From the NCBI GenBank assembly GCA_036936605.1, contig JAUPFV010000002.1:271940770-272004769 (forward strand): a stretch of DNA of 64,000 nucleotides, given 5' to 3'. The translations under genes and the position numbers were made by a program. Under the pieces are notes generated by a model. That model saw only the letters and a program-made list of their open reading frames with translations. It was not told the DNA's origin and did not search any database. Shown one piece after another: positions 45,720 through 57,828 of this stretch (within the stretch, counting starts at the first letter, position 1; every line of letters begins with the position of its first letter). Origin of the DNA: Limnanthes douglasii subsp. nivea. Its lineage: Eukaryota; Streptophyta; Magnoliopsida; Brassicales; Limnanthaceae.

Positions 45720-46099
45720 CCCTTGAGTCTAAGGATGCATAGAAACCGAGAGATCCCAAGAGACATATCGAGGTATTAGAGGTGTTGAGTTGTAACTACT
45801 GAATATGGAGTAATTGTGTCCGTAATTCCTGATACAAGACATCCTAAATGTGCTGCAGAAATTTTTGTGATCCTCTATTTTGAAAAGAATAATGATGACT
45901 ATAGTAATTTTTATTCTGGTTTAGTAGCTGAATGATTAAGAGTTGTTGGGGCCAGTGTTGTGATATAACATTCTTTGGCTACTTTTTGACTGCTTCAAAC
46001 TACACCGATCTGACCACAACATACTTTAAACACTGAAGAACGGTGGATGCAACAACATGCATCCTTAAGAGCCAAAACCTGCCAAAATAGCTTTATAAG

Positions 46100-46706
46100 T
46101 GATAAATAAGTAGATATCCACAACCACTCTCAAAGATAAACATTCAATCCGAGCAGGAAAGACATAAGACTGGACGTATTTGATAGGCACGCTCGACCAA
46201 AGCGGATACGTCAAACAAAGAAGATACGAAAGCTAAGCCGAGCTCAGCGTCTAGTCGAGCAGAGCACGATTAAAAGTACACACGTCCGACACAAGTCGAT
46301 AAGGATTTTGGTCCGCACGATCAGAAACCTCACTCGATCGAGGACAAGGCGACACCAAAGCCGACCGAGCAAAATGACAAAAGCTGCTCTACTCGGCAAA
46401 TCACAAGACTAACCGTCTACGTCAACAAGCATTAATGAAGTTAGCATATTAAACTGTATGCAAGACCACTAATTAAGGATAGATAGACAACAATTGAATA
46501 TTCAGAGATCGCTAATTAAGGAGAATATATAGCAATCGACTTAATGTAGGTCTTCGCCCATTAAGAACTTGTAATTAATAAGGAAATAACGGCCAAGACG
46601 AGTATATATAAAGGATAAACGACAATGTAAGGTTATGTTCATAAATCTCATCGAATTAATAATATTACTATCTTGGCATTTTGGTGTTTTAGGTTTTTCC
46701 CATACA
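46100..46706 (+). repeat. 5' LTR of the short LTR element
   Basis: 607 bp, TG...CA, followed directly by the primer-binding region. Contains GAGTATATATAAAGG, a likely TATA box, at about 46599-46613. Confidence 0.88.
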
Positions 46707-47242
46707 ATTTTTGGCACCGTCTGTGGGAACGATCAAAACAAGTTTTGTTTTTCCAATGGTAGTAACTCGATCCGGGATTGATATTGAACCCAATGAGAGA
46801 CGCATCACCATGGCCGACCCTAACCTAACTTACAGTAGAAATCCAAATAGAGATTACATACCTGTTTTAGTACTCCGTTCTCTGATTCTGTCATCGGTAG
46901 CCTTCCCCAATAGTGAATCACAGCACTACTAAGTCACGAAGAGAATTTCTCTTTTCCTCTCCAAGTCTCTCTCAAGCAATTTTCTAAAAAATATACGCAG
47001 AGTAAAGTCTTAGATTTTATTTAAAAACCTCTCAATACCCAAGAAATGGTTCTCTTACCCAACCGTCACATCAATAATGACACCTGTCGAATCATGCATC
47101 GAGAACTCAAACGCCTAACACACTTTTCTACAGTAACTTATCGAATCAGAGAGTGACACGTCACCCACACAAATATTTTTCTTTTCTTTTTTATTCCAAT
47201 CAGTAACTATTTCATATTTACTCATTGGACTAGGAGGAACCC

Positions 47243-47879
47243 TGATAAGGGAGTAGATACCCATAGACACTCTCAAAGATAAACATTCAATCCCATGAAG
47301 GAAAGAAATAAGAACGAGCGCACTTGATCTAAGTCGGGAAGAGCATGATTAGAGATAGGCACGCTCGGCCAAAGCGGATACGTCAGACAAAAAAGATACA
47401 AAAACTAAGGCAATCTCAACGTCTAGTCGAGCATAGCACGATTAAAAGTATGCACGCACGACACAAGTCGATAAATATTTTGGTGCGCACAATCAGAAAC
47501 CTCACTCGATCGAGGACAAGGGAACATCAAAGCCGACCGAGCAAAATGGAAAAAGCACTCAGTTCGGCAAATCACAAGACTAACCGTCTACGTCAACAAG
47601 TATTAATGAAGTCAACATAGTAGACTGTATTAAAGACCACTAATTAAAGATAGATAGTCAACAATTGAAATATTCAGAGATCATTAATTAAAGAGAATAT
47701 ATAGCAATCGACTTAATGTAAGTCTTCTCCCATTAAATACTTACAATTAATAAGGAAATAACGGCCAAAAGTAGTATATATAAGGGATAAATGACAATGT
47801 AAGGTTATGTTCATAAATCTTCCCGAATTAATAATATTACTATCTTGGCATTTTGGTGTTTTAGGTTTTTCCCATAACA
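47243..47879 (+). repeat. 3' LTR of the short LTR element
   Basis: 637 bp direct repeat of 46100-46706, preceded by a purine-rich GGACTAGGAGGAA. About 50 extra bases near 47316-47365 include AGAGCATGATTAGAGATAGG, similar to a word (AGAGCACGATTAAAAG) found further on in both LTRs, so they look like a local duplication. Confidence 0.88.
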
Positions 47880-49480
47880 ATAAGAAGTTGGAAAATTTAC
47901 TACCACAAACAATATTCCAACTGTTTTATTAAAAGGTCCCTTGCCGAGGGCTGCTTCTTTTTCAAATTTTCCAATTACATCCGTTAAATTCCCCGTGAAT
48001 CCTAAAATAGTTTGGTTCGAAGGTTGAATCACCGGAGGGTTATTTATCTATTTATAGGATGATGTAAATAATATATTGGCTGAGCTACCAGTGTCTATGA
48101 GGATCATTCAGATTTTTGTACCTTCAATAGATGCCCTGATTACCACAACATCTTCATACGGTCCCGCAATGTCTCTCAAATTATCTTCATAAAAAACTAT
48201 GAAGTGTGAGAGGCCTTGGTATAAGTGAGTCGACCTATTTCCTTTCAATTGAACATATAAAGCGTTCACATATATTTTTCTAGAGTATTTTGAAGGCGTT
48301 GCTGTTGTATCTCCTCCGAATATTATTAATGATTCGAAGAATTTACATAAACGAGAAAACCTCCAATTGCTTCCATTTACCATATTTACAAGACCTTGAT
48401 CAAGACCTGGATCTAGATATTCTGAATCTATATCGAATGGTTCTTCGATATCTTCCGTGATTGCCATGGCTTGTTCATCTTTAGAAGCTTCTGTAGTCGG
48501 TCTACGAACGTTCAAAACGACTGCTTTCTCTTTGCTAGTATTAGATCTAGGCTTATTCGAACTTTGGGCTCTATTCGTTCCTTGTGATTTTACAAAGGTT
48601 GTTAACTTCCCATTCTTTATTAACAACTGAATTTCTTGTTTCAAAGCTATATAGTATTTAGTATCGTGTCCTGTATCCTCATGATATTTAAAAAAACTAG
48701 CATTTCGGTTTTCTCTTAGAGTTTGAATGGGTAAGGGTCTTTAAAATTGTAACCTTGGACCTGTCATAATTTGTCGCTATATTTTCAATTAACTCCACAA
48801 AATGACTTGGTTGTACCCATTGATGTTCTCTTGGCTTGGACTACTGAGATTGGTTCGACTTGGATCAGTTGGATCCCTCAACAGATTCCAAAGTATGAAC
48901 GTTGGAGGAAACGTGCGACTGACCACCTTCTCGTTGTTGAGTAGCAATTGTAATGGGTTTATTCTGTCGAGGTTTTCTTAACAACTTAGTTTCTTCTACA
49001 ATAATTTGTTTTCCAACCTGATTCAATAATCCACCCCAAGTATCTGCTTTTATCCTAGTAACTGTATCAACTAAATATCTGGCTAATAACCCTTTCCTGA
49101 TGGAAGCTATGGCCACCTGTTTGTAACAATCAGTCAACCCTTTTTGGTATTTACGAACCGACTGATATATTCATTTAAACTTTCCAAGGCCAGTTGGTGA
49201 TAATGAATTATTGTGTCACCATTCCCCCTTAATTATTTCCTTCCCACAAACTGCCTTCGAAGGCCATCCAGAACATGTCAAATGTTTTAATTGGTCCTTT
49301 TGAAAGTCTGTTATTTCATTTTAAAGCACTATATTTGAACGTTAGAGAAAACGCTTGACACAAAACCTTATCATTATCATTGAAACTCATCATGAAATAT
49401 TTAGATTATTCTAAGTGATTGTCTGGATCTTTACTCTCATCTATCTATTTTGGAAACATCTAGTTTCCTAGGGAGGTGTC

Positions 49481-50589
49481 AAGACAAAATCTTTGATAGT
49501 GGTGACTGCCTTCAATTACGTTCCTAACTGAATTCAATCTTGAGTTCAACTCCCACTCGTAGTTTAGATTAATACTATATCTATTATAAGAAATTAGTCT
49601 ATCTTATTTTTGAAATACTAAATTAATACATTTAAAATAATAATTAAAGATGGATGTGAATATATAATGATTTTGTTTTAATAAATTCAAGTTTTAAATA
49701 CTAGTATATAAATGTAACTATACATATATGGTTTACAAATAATTGAAAATAAATACAATATAATGTATTGTGATTCTTGTTTAATAAGTCCTGGTTTGAT
49801 AAACTTTTACAACATTCAAATAATAAATTGGAATATAACCTATTAGTAAAAATAATATCATATAACATTTTTATTTAAATTATGGAGAATAGATTTTTTT
49901 ATTTAATTGTTTTAATATATAACTAAAATTGAAATAACATGACATAAGATTTTTATAGTGCAGTACCTTAAAAATTTAGAATTCACTCATAAGATCATGA
50001 ATTCGAATCTTCTTTTAAATAGCTTATATTTTGCAAACAATTGTACTGGGCCACCCAAAAAGTTTATAACACGGACCAGATCGGTTTGATAATAATCATA
50101 CGTTCATCCTATTCTTTACCAACTTTTCCACCAACTTTTTCCATTTATCTCATCTAGCTTATTCCAGCTCGTTAACCTTGATTTTATATCATATCTATCT
50201 CAAATAGCTCGTTCAGCTTACTCATTTCCATATCTTATTCTAGCTCGTCAAGATATCTCTTTGTATCATGTTTATCCCATGTTGCTCGTCTAGCTTACTC
50301 ATTGTCATGTCTTATTTTAGACCATCAAGCTTGCTCTATACATTATATTTATCTCATGTAGCTTATCTAGCTTACTATTTATGAGAATGCTTAGCAACTT
50401 AAATATCTCATAATCAATATCATATTATACTTTTATTACGAATTACCTCTTAAATAAGGATATAAATCCCTTAACAAAATATGCCCTTACCAATTTCCTT
50501 ATAATATTTAAAGTCGTCTTTTAAAGAAATCACCACAATAAATTTCCATATGATTTCTTCACAACCTCCTTCTACTAAATTAAAATAAA
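49481..50589. other. AT-rich DNA, with one degenerate tandem array
   Basis: No gene recognised. The only structure is the repeat at 50145-50380, described separately. Confidence 0.5.
50145..50380. repeat. Degenerate tandem repeat, unit about 75 bp, about 3 copies
   Basis: Words of the type TATCTCATCTAGCTTATTCC, AGCTCGTCAAG and TTATATCATATTTATC recur in order at about 50150, 50200, 50275 and 50350. Copies differ at many positions. Confidence 0.65.
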
Positions 50590-51000
50590 TATTTTGAGAA
50601 TCTATCTCATTAGATCCCAAACCTTTATGTATTTTTTTCTTTTGGCTTCTACGAGGTTAACAAGTTTGTTCTACGAATAAAAATATTTATTATGAAGTCA
50701 TTTTTTTTAATTCTACAATGGTTTGAGTCCTATTATAATTAAATAATTTGGATTCAAATAAATCTTCTTCTATAGATTCAAAAAATATATTTTATTCTAA
50801 CTCTAATAGTCTATAAGCCTTGTTAATGACTGTGTACCTAATAAACACATATTTTATATTCTTTGGACCTAACTTTATCCTTTTTAGATATGTAGTTCTG
50901 TAAAATCCTAAGCACCCTCACACTTTAAAGTATTCTATATCTGGTTTAATTTCCTTCCATACTTCTTATAAAGATTCAATTTTTCTTAAGAGGAATTCAA
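50590..51000 (-). pseudogene. Copia integrase C-terminal fragment
   Basis: On the minus strand EVWKEIKPDIEYFKV, a stop in place of tryptophan, then GCLGF, KRIKLGPKNIKYVFI and NKAYRLLELE match the conserved end of copia integrase (the KP-x-YLKVWGC and LGP-x5-F-x-GY signatures). At least three stops interrupt it. No LTRs or other domains are seen nearby, so it is an isolated scrap of a family different from the copia element at 16823. Confidence 0.78.
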
Positions 51001-51059
51001 TTATAATTGACGATGATGAAAAGTAATAAAAAGGTAAATTCGGTAAGATAGAAATATGA

Positions 51060-51462
51060 TCAATGATATTTCAGGTAGTTGGATGAGAGTATTAAATATT
51101 AAAGTAGAGAGTAGTGAGATAATTCAGTTGTTGTGAGAACTTAGATCTAATCTCCCTCATGAATGAGGTCTTTAGAGTATTTATAGTTAAAATTAGGGTC
51201 ATGGGCCGGGTCAAGGCTTTAGGTGTTAATGATCCATTTAGGTTATGGGCCAAATCCAAATTTAAGAGGTTACCAGTCCATATTAGTAGACATACTGGTT
51301 GGTCATAAGGTAATAAAGTAATTTTATTTTTAGTCCAAAAAAGTCCTTCGAAAATTCCTTTCGAACAATAACTGAATCCGCCCTTCGAATGATAGTCCAA
51401 ATTTCCCTTCGAATTATTCTAACACTATGATTAACTTACTTCCAAAGTTTTCCGACCCATCA
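51060..51462 (-). repeat. 3' LTR of the older Tat element (minus orientation)
   Basis: On the minus strand, AATAGGGGCTATA (a polypurine-tract-like sequence) is followed by TGATGGGTCGG, closely parallel to GGGGCTCC and TGATGAGTCC of the younger element. TATAAATA lies at 51185-51178 on the minus strand, again as in the younger LTR. The right limit (51462) is firm; the left limit is approximate, since the terminal CA could not be fixed. Confidence 0.65.
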
Positions 51463-51720
51463 TATAGCCCCTATTAGTCCTTACAATTTTTTAAGGCTTA
51501 ATAATGATGCAGAACTAATTTGGATTTTTCATATTTGAAATTTAATGTTTTTAAATAGCAAAATTTCGAACTCGTTTCGAAGTCGAGAAAGTTGCTATTT
51601 TTCTCCACCGCATTTTGACACGTGTCAGTTTCTTAGTGGACTTCGAATTTACTCTGACATAAGTAATGTAAGCTAATTAATGTACGACATTTACACTTAT
51701 ATAGATATTTCAATAGCGGG
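51463..51720. other. Part of the older Tat element between its LTR and antisense gene
   Basis: AT-rich; contains GACACGTGTC, as the matching part of the younger element contains GCGACACGTTTC. It ends in GCGGG, the target-site duplication of the younger insertion. Confidence 0.6.
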
Positions 51721-52128
51721 TGATGAGTCCGAATTCTGCATGCTCCCCGGACAAGGACAGATCAGTCAAAGGCCTCCGGACCGGACATATCTCTTCCAAC
51801 GCTCTGACCATATGACTGTTCGAACTATGACAAAAGTACTAAAAAACCTAAACACTACTTGACTAAGCTACTTGCTCTCCTACTTAGAGCTCATGTTTCT
51901 TTAAACATGACCCGAGTCCATTAAACATGACCCGAAAGCCCATAAGGGCCCAAACATCAGGGTATAAATACCCAACCACCTGCATTAAGTGTGGGTAATG
52001 AGAATTAACTGCTACCAACCAGCTTAATTATCTTTCTACTCTCTACTCCAAACATATAACACCCACATACTACTATAAAACTCCAACCAAATTACAAGCC
52101 TACCCCCAGGCAATAATTATCCACACCA
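51721..52128 (+). repeat. 5' LTR of the younger Tat element
   Basis: Contains TATAAATA at 51963-51970 and repeated TTAAACATGACCCG words upstream of it. Confidence 0.95.
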
Positions 52129-52201
52129 AATTGGCGACCATAGTGGGAGCACGAAGGTGCCTGAATCAAGCATTCAAAACCAGCTAAGGAAGTCTGTCCG
52201 A

Positions 52202-53788
52202 ATGAATCCGGACAATCCAGAAGTACCACCAGCTCTGCTCGAAGTGGTGGGAGAGAATGATGAGTACACTATCGAAGAGTGTGATAGGCTAAAGGGTGAA
52301 ATAGAAGTTCTGAGGGCAGAAAAGGCTAAGATGGGCCTGAAAGAAAAGTCCAAAGCATCAGTTGCTCATCACACCGACAACCCCAGAGAGCATGAGTCTT
52401 CAAAGACTCACGTGAGCACCAAAAAGACTCATGCCAGCTCCAAAAAGTCTCACCGGTCCAAGCCAGTGGAGAGTTCTGACTCAAGCTCAGAATCTTCTGA
52501 TAGCTCTTCGGACGATGAAGGAGTTGAAAAATATTTATCCTCAAGCAGCGATGAGGGTCGAACTAGAAAGAAACAAAAGCAGATAAAAAAATATTCAAGA
52601 AAAAGGGATAGACATAGAAGGATGAAGAAGAATATTGGTAAAGGATCATCTCACAGCCGGAGGCATGTGGACCGGATGCTGATGGATCCCTTCGCTTTTC
52701 ACGATGAACCAGGTATCTTTGCAATTCCCAATGAGGATACTGTGTTCAGTCGTGGAAGGAATTGGAGGCAATCTCCATTGTCTTCTAAAATTCTGTCCGG
52801 AAACCTCCCAAAGAGGTTTGACAGCACCAAAATAGAGAAGTACGATGGCAGTACTGATCCGGACAACCATCTGGAACAATTTAAAAACTTCATGATGAAA
52901 TTTGACGACGATGATAAACTAATTTGCAGGGCATTCTCCCAATCATTTACGAGGAGTGCTCTAAAATGGTACAACAGCCTGCCTCAGGGTTGTATTAAAG
53001 ACTTCAATACTTTTTGGGTAGCCTTTCGAAGGCAGTTTGTAGGGAGTAAAGAGCTAAAGGGCAATGGAGACACAATAATCCATTGTGCCCAGGAACCAAA
53101 TGAGTCCTTGAAAGAATATATAAGCCGTTTTGTGAACACCAAGAATGGGTTGGCTGATTGCTTCGAACAGGTAGCAATAGCATCCCTAAGACATGGTTTG
53201 AACCCATGCAATCTAGCTGATTCAGTGACCAGAAAGAAGGCCATGACCTGGGGAGGGTTGCTGAATCAGGTTGGAAAACAAATAAATGTTGATGAAACAA
53301 AGAAAACCAGGGTGCACAGGCAGGTGAGGTCTACCCCGGTGGCACCAAATCCCAATCAAAATCAGTCTGGGAACAAAGCAAGAGGGACCGGACAGGGGCA
53401 TGGTAGGGCAAAAGCTCAGTCTCAGCCAGCTGATCCTGCTCAGAGTCAACAATCCAGAAACAAGAGAGGGCCATGGGTCCAACCGGAGTGGTTCGCAGAA
53501 TTGAAAGAAAGTGTGGCCACCATATTTGATAAAACAAAGGAAGAGGTGCATTATCGGAGACCAGCCACATTGCAGTCTCCCAGAGAGCATCGTAATAACT
53601 CTTTTTGCCAGTATTACAACGATATTGGTCATACCACTGATGACTGCATAGCATTGAAACAAAAAGTTCAGAACTTGATTGAGAGGGGAAAGCTATGGGC
53701 TTACGTGAAAAGAAGAGGAGGTAACAGGCCTGACAACACTCACCGGGTGGTCCTAGTAATGCTGCTCCGGAGGGAGCCATGGTTATAA
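52202..53788 (+). CDS. Tat gag polyprotein
   Basis: Gag forms the virus-like particle. The open frame extends upstream to 52157 only by a GTG; the first ATG, at 52202 (MNPDNPEVPPALLEV), is preferred and gives 528 aa. Serine-, lysine- and aspartate-rich low-complexity stretches fill residues 70-170. The retrotransposon gag domain follows with CRAFSQSFTRSALKWYNSL, FNTFWVAFRRQF and QVAIASLRHGL. A zinc-knuckle-like FCQYYNDIGHTTDDC lies near the end. The frame is open throughout. At its end the next block (protease) is in another frame, so gag and pol are separated by a frameshift near 53740, probably a lesion. Confidence 0.88.
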   Translation: MNPDNPEVPPALLEVVGENDEYTIEECDRLKGEIEVLRAEKAKMGLKEKSKASVAHHTDNPREHESSKTHVSTKKTHASSKKSHRSKPVESSDSSSESSDSSSDDEGVEKYLSSSSDEGRTRKKQKQIKKYSRKRDRHRRMKKNIGKGSSHSRRHVDRMLMDPFAFHDEPGIFAIPNEDTVFSRGRNWRQSPLSSKILSGNLPKRFDSTKIEKYDGSTDPDNHLEQFKNFMMKFDDDDKLICRAFSQSFTRSALKWYNSLPQGCIKDFNTFWVAFRRQFVGSKELKGNGDTIIHCAQEPNESLKEYISRFVNTKNGLADCFEQVAIASLRHGLNPCNLADSVTRKKAMTWGGLLNQVGKQINVDETKKTRVHRQVRSTPVAPNPNQNQSGNKARGTGQGHGRAKAQSQPADPAQSQQSRNKRGPWVQPEWFAELKESVATIFDKTKEEVHYRRPATLQSPREHRNNSFCQYYNDIGHTTDDCIALKQKVQNLIERGKLWAYVKRRGGNRPDNTHRVVLVMLLRREPWL

Positions 53789-56700
53789 TTGAAAGGTTTG
53801 ACGTGGAATCTGAGTACTTGGATCCTGATCCAACTCGAAACAGAGTGGGTACAATTAAGGAATGTTCTAGGTCAGTCTCCGGACTCATTAAGTTTTTTGA
53901 GTCACTTACAATTTTCGGAGGGGGCACAATGACAGCTCCTACTGCTTCTTCGAGGAAGAGGCACGTGCATACTTTAGCCTCCCAGCTAGAAGGAGGCATG
54001 ACTTCCTATCAGTCGCAAAACTCATTCCCCTTCATTGTTTTTGATGAAGATGATTTAAGAGACATTGCTGGCCCTCATGAGGATGCTGTTGTCATAGGAG
54101 CATCTATAGGGGGCAACGACATAAGACGAATTCTGGTGGATACTGGAAGCTCAACCAATATCCTTTTCTTAACCACATACAAGAGAATGAAAAATCCAGC
54201 TGTAATTCAGAGTTCGGACAGATCAATTGTAGGCTTTACAGGCAGCTCAGCAGATGTGATCGGAGAGTTCGAAGAAGAAGTGTTATTGGGCAAGGGCCCT
54301 TTTAAGAAAATGGTCAGAATACTCTTTATTGTGGTGGATTGTCTTACTTGCTATAATGCTATACTAGGGAGGTCTTGGCTCTCTAGGATGCATGCAGTGG
54401 CTTCAACAGTCCACCAGTGCTTGAAATATGCTGTTCAGGGACAAGTTGGAGTCTACCGGAGCAGCCAAAAGATTGCAAGAGAATGTTATGCTACCGCCCT
54501 GGCTCCTCGAACGCTGGGGGCAGTCCGTATTAATGAACAATAGCAATTTGAGGGCCTTTCTGGGGGTGAGGGTGAAATTGATGACCCCAGAGAGACCCCT
54601 GGAGTATTAATACCAGTCGGAGAGGTAGAAACACACTGTCTGGAAGAAGGAAAAAGTGTCAAGATAGGGTCTAAGATGCCACCCGTTTTGAAAAATGAAA
54701 TGTTAAAGTTTTTGAAGAATTATCAGCACGTTTTTGCTTGGTGCAATGCTGATGTTACCGGGGTTCCATCAAAAGTGATATCACATCACCTATCCGTCCG
54801 GAGAGACGTAGCACCAGTGGTTCAAAAGAGAAGAGCTTTTTCTAAGGAGAAGGCTGATGTCATTGTGCAAGAGGTTGACAGGCTCACAAAGATGGGGCAC
54901 ATCAAGGAGTCTCAATATCCTTTGTGGACTGCCAATCCGGTTCTGGTAAAAAATAAAAATGGCAAGTGGCGCATGTGCATTGACTTCACAGATCTCATTA
55001 GAGTTTGCCCAAAAAATTTGTATCCAGTCCCCCGGATTGATTAGTTAGTAGAATCCACCTCTGGGAACAAGCTGCTTTCCTTTATGGATTCCTTCTCCGG
55101 ATACAATCAGATTCAAGTAGATCCAAAGGATCAAGAGCATACCACATTTGTCACTGACAGAGGTCTTCATTGCTACAAGGTAATGCCATTTGGTTTGAAA
55201 AATCCTGGGGCTACTTATCAGAGATTAGTCAACAAGGCATTTGCTGATCAGATTGGAAGAAATATGGAAGTGTACATTGATGACATGATGGTGAAGAGTG
55301 TGGATGAGCAGTTGCACTTGTGCGCTCTCTAAGAAACTTTTGCCAACTTGGTAAAAGTGAATTTGAAATTAAACCCAGAAAAGTGTGTGTTCGGAGTGCA
55401 GTCCGGGAAGTTTCTGGGCTATATTATAAGTGAGCATGGAATACAATCGACCCGGACCAGCTTAATGCCCTATTTCAGATGGAACCTCCTCGAAACATTA
55501 AAGAAGTACAACGGTTAACAGGGAGATTAGCTGCCTTAAATAGATTTATCTCAAGGTATTCGGACAGGTGTGCCCCTTTCTTTCAAACCTTGAAGGGTGC
55601 AAAGGGATTCGATTGGACCCCACAGTGTGATGAAGCTTTCAATGAGATCAAGAAGCACCTGTCCTCCCCAAAAACTTTGTTTAAGCCAGTAGATGGGGAG
55701 ACACTCTTCGTATATTTGGCAGTTTCAAGTTATGCCATCACTGCTGTGTTGGTAAGGGAGGTCGATGGTCATCCGCATCCTGTGTACTACATAAGAAAAA
55801 GTTTGATAGATGCAGAAAGGCGTTACTTGAAACTCGAAAAGTTAGCATTGGCCCTGATGATAGCTGCCAGGAAGATGAGGCCTTATTTCCAGGCTCATCC
55901 CATCATCGTCCGGACTTCTTTTCCCCTGAAGAATGTCCTCCAAAAGGCAGACATTTCAAGCAGGATGACTAAGTGGCCAGTAGAGTTGGGGGACTTCGAC
56001 ATAGACTTTGCTCCCCGAACAGCAGTCAAAGCCCAAGCTGTGGCTGACTTCTTGGTTGAATTCCACTCCGATAGGGATTCGGAGCAGGCTACTGATATAA
56101 AAGATAAAAAGGTATGGGTCGTCCGAACGGATGGTGGATCCAGCACTATGGGATGTGGTGCAGGAGTGTGTCTAACTTCCCCATATGGAGACAAAATGTA
56201 CCAGGCTATTTGTTTTGCTTCAAGGGCATCTAATAATGAGTCCGAATACGAAGCAGCTATAGCTGGTTTAAAGTTAGCCTACATTTGTGGGGCTAAGAGG
56301 GTCAAGCTACTAAGTGACTCCCAACTTCTTATCCACCATGCCCAAGGCCAATCTGAGGCTAAGAAGGAGCAGCTTGTGAAATATTTACTCCTCCTTAAGA
56401 ATGAAGCACTCAAGTTTAAAAGTGTTGTTTATGAGCACATTCGCCGGGAAGAAAATGAGCTAGCAGACTCATTAGCAACCATAGCATATACGGAGTCATA
56501 TCCATGGATCCATGTGCTGGAAAGCCCCTCCATTCAACTCAGTAAGGGTAAAGAAGAGGAAATTTTTGAAGTGCAAGTGAAACAACCTCAAGACTGAAGG
56601 TTTCCTCTCCTGCAATATCTTTCCGATGGTGTCGTGCCTCCGGATAAGTCACTAGCCAGAACTTTGAAACACAAGGCTCGTGGTTTCATCATATTGAGAG

Positions 56701-57828
56701 AAGTGTTATATAAGAAATCTTATAGTAAACCTCTCATGCACTGTTTGGGGGATGAAGAGTCTCAAGTAGTCCTCTCTGAATTGCATGATGGTGAGGGATC
56801 AGCCCATTGTGGGTTCAGAGCTTTAACAAGAAGAGTTTTACTGTCCGGTTACTAATGGCCATCTATCATGAAAGATGCTAAGGAATTGGTAAGAAGGTGT
56901 GACCCATGCCAGAGGTACAGCAATAAATTCATGTCCCAGCCATTCCTTTAGAGTCAATTTCTGAGCCTATTCCTTTTGCTCGATGGGGGTTGGATTTAGT
57001 AGGGCCTCTCCCTGTGGCGTCCGGAGGACGCAAAACTATAATTGTGGCCATAGACTACTTTTCAAAGTGGGTTGAAGCAGCCCCTCTAGTAGGAACAACA
57101 TCAAAAGCTGTTATAAAATTCATTCTATCCAACATCTGTTGCAGATTTGGTGTCCCACAAAAGATAACAACAGACAATGGGCCACAGTTCGACAATAGGG
57201 AAATGGAAAGTTTCTATGCCTCAAGGGGTATACAACACTGTTTTCTTCACCTTTCCACCCACAAGCAAATGGGCAAGTTGAAGTGGCTAATAGGACTATA
57301 CTGTCTGGTTTAAAGAAGAATTTGGAAGGGGCTACTGGGAAGTGGCCTAGTTATCTACAAGAGGTCTTGTGGGCCTACCGGACAACACCTGAGGCTGCAA
57401 CACAAGAGTCACCCTTTGCTTTGGTCTATGGGATGGATGCAGTATCTCCCATAGAAGCAACTCTACCATCATTTCGTGTTCACAACTTCTCCGAACATGC
57501 TAACGAGGTGGAAATCAGAGGTCAACTTGATTTGATAGAAGAAAGACGAGTTAAAGCTCACCTTAGAATTGCACACTATCAGGGCTTGATGAGAAGCAAG
57601 TTTGCTTCCAAAGTTAAAAGAAGAGATTTCCAACCAGGGGACAAAGTATTAAGGAAAGTCTTCTTACACACTAAAGAAAAGCTGTTCGGAAAGCTGGCCC
57701 CAACTTGGGAGGGTTCGTATATGGTTGTTGAGAGAATTAAACCTGGAACATATTGGTTGGAAGACAAAGATGGAAGAGTTTTGACTCATCCTTGGAATAT
57801 CGAGCATCTCCGGATGTACTTGGAATAG
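53779..57828 (+). pseudogene. Tat pol: protease, RT, two RNase H domains, integrase (broken)
   Basis: Protease: ILVDTGSSTNILF (about 54130). Reverse transcriptase: KWRMCIDFTDL, MPFGLKNPGATYQR and the catalytic YIDDMMVKS (54960-55300). The first RNase H lies at about 55690-55920. A second, archaeal-type RNase H with RTDGGSSTMG, NESEYEAAIAGL, LLSDSQLL and ENELADSLA (56110-56490) marks the Tat lineage. Integrase: zinc region HCGFRALTRR and CDPCQRY, core with DLVGPLPV, ITTDNGPQF and ANGQVEVANRT, and a C-terminal part ending LRMYLE at 57828. Stops are seen at 54541, 55042, 55330, about 56595 and about 56853; frameshifts near 55450, 56950 and 57250. No active polyprotein can be made. Confidence 0.92.

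Larger units (their letters stand above)
46100..47879 (+). mobile_element. Short non-autonomous LTR retrotransposon (Tat-related), inserted in the old Tat fragment
   Basis: Two direct LTRs, 46100-46706 and 47243-47879, start TGATAA and end CATACA or CATAACA. Both sides carry the target-site duplication ATAAG (46095-46099 and 47880-47884), and the old Tat reading continues across it, which proves insertion. The internal part is only 536 bp. It begins with TTTTTGGCACCGTCTGTGGG, a primer-binding region like that of Tat elements, and a short frame (MVVTRSGIDIEPNERR) that looks like a gag start, then ends. No pol is present. Movement would have needed proteins from a related element. The LTRs are well diverged and LTR2 holds an internal duplication. 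Confidence 0.9.
45720..49480 (-). mobile_element. Decayed Ty3/gypsy (Tat-type) gag-protease fragment, split by an insertion
   Basis: The minus-strand pieces align with the younger Tat element at 51721-62198. QVAIASIRKGL, TWGGLLNQVGKQ and VEETK (49137-48990) match the gag C-terminus. SEYLDPGLDQGLVNMVNGS, FESLIIFGG and EDVVVIRASIEG (48440-48110) match the region before the protease. TILGFTGNLTDVIGKFE and LGKGPFNKTVGILF (48010-47900) match the region after the DTG. Beyond the inserted element, RMHVVASTVLQCLKYV and a KSSQRM motif continue in order at 46075-45950. Many stops and indels make it non-functional. LTRs were not found. Confidence 0.85.

Noticed and set aside
53222..53999. Minus-strand frames of 146 and 222 codons
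   Set aside because: Antisense shadows of gag and protease; no motifs.
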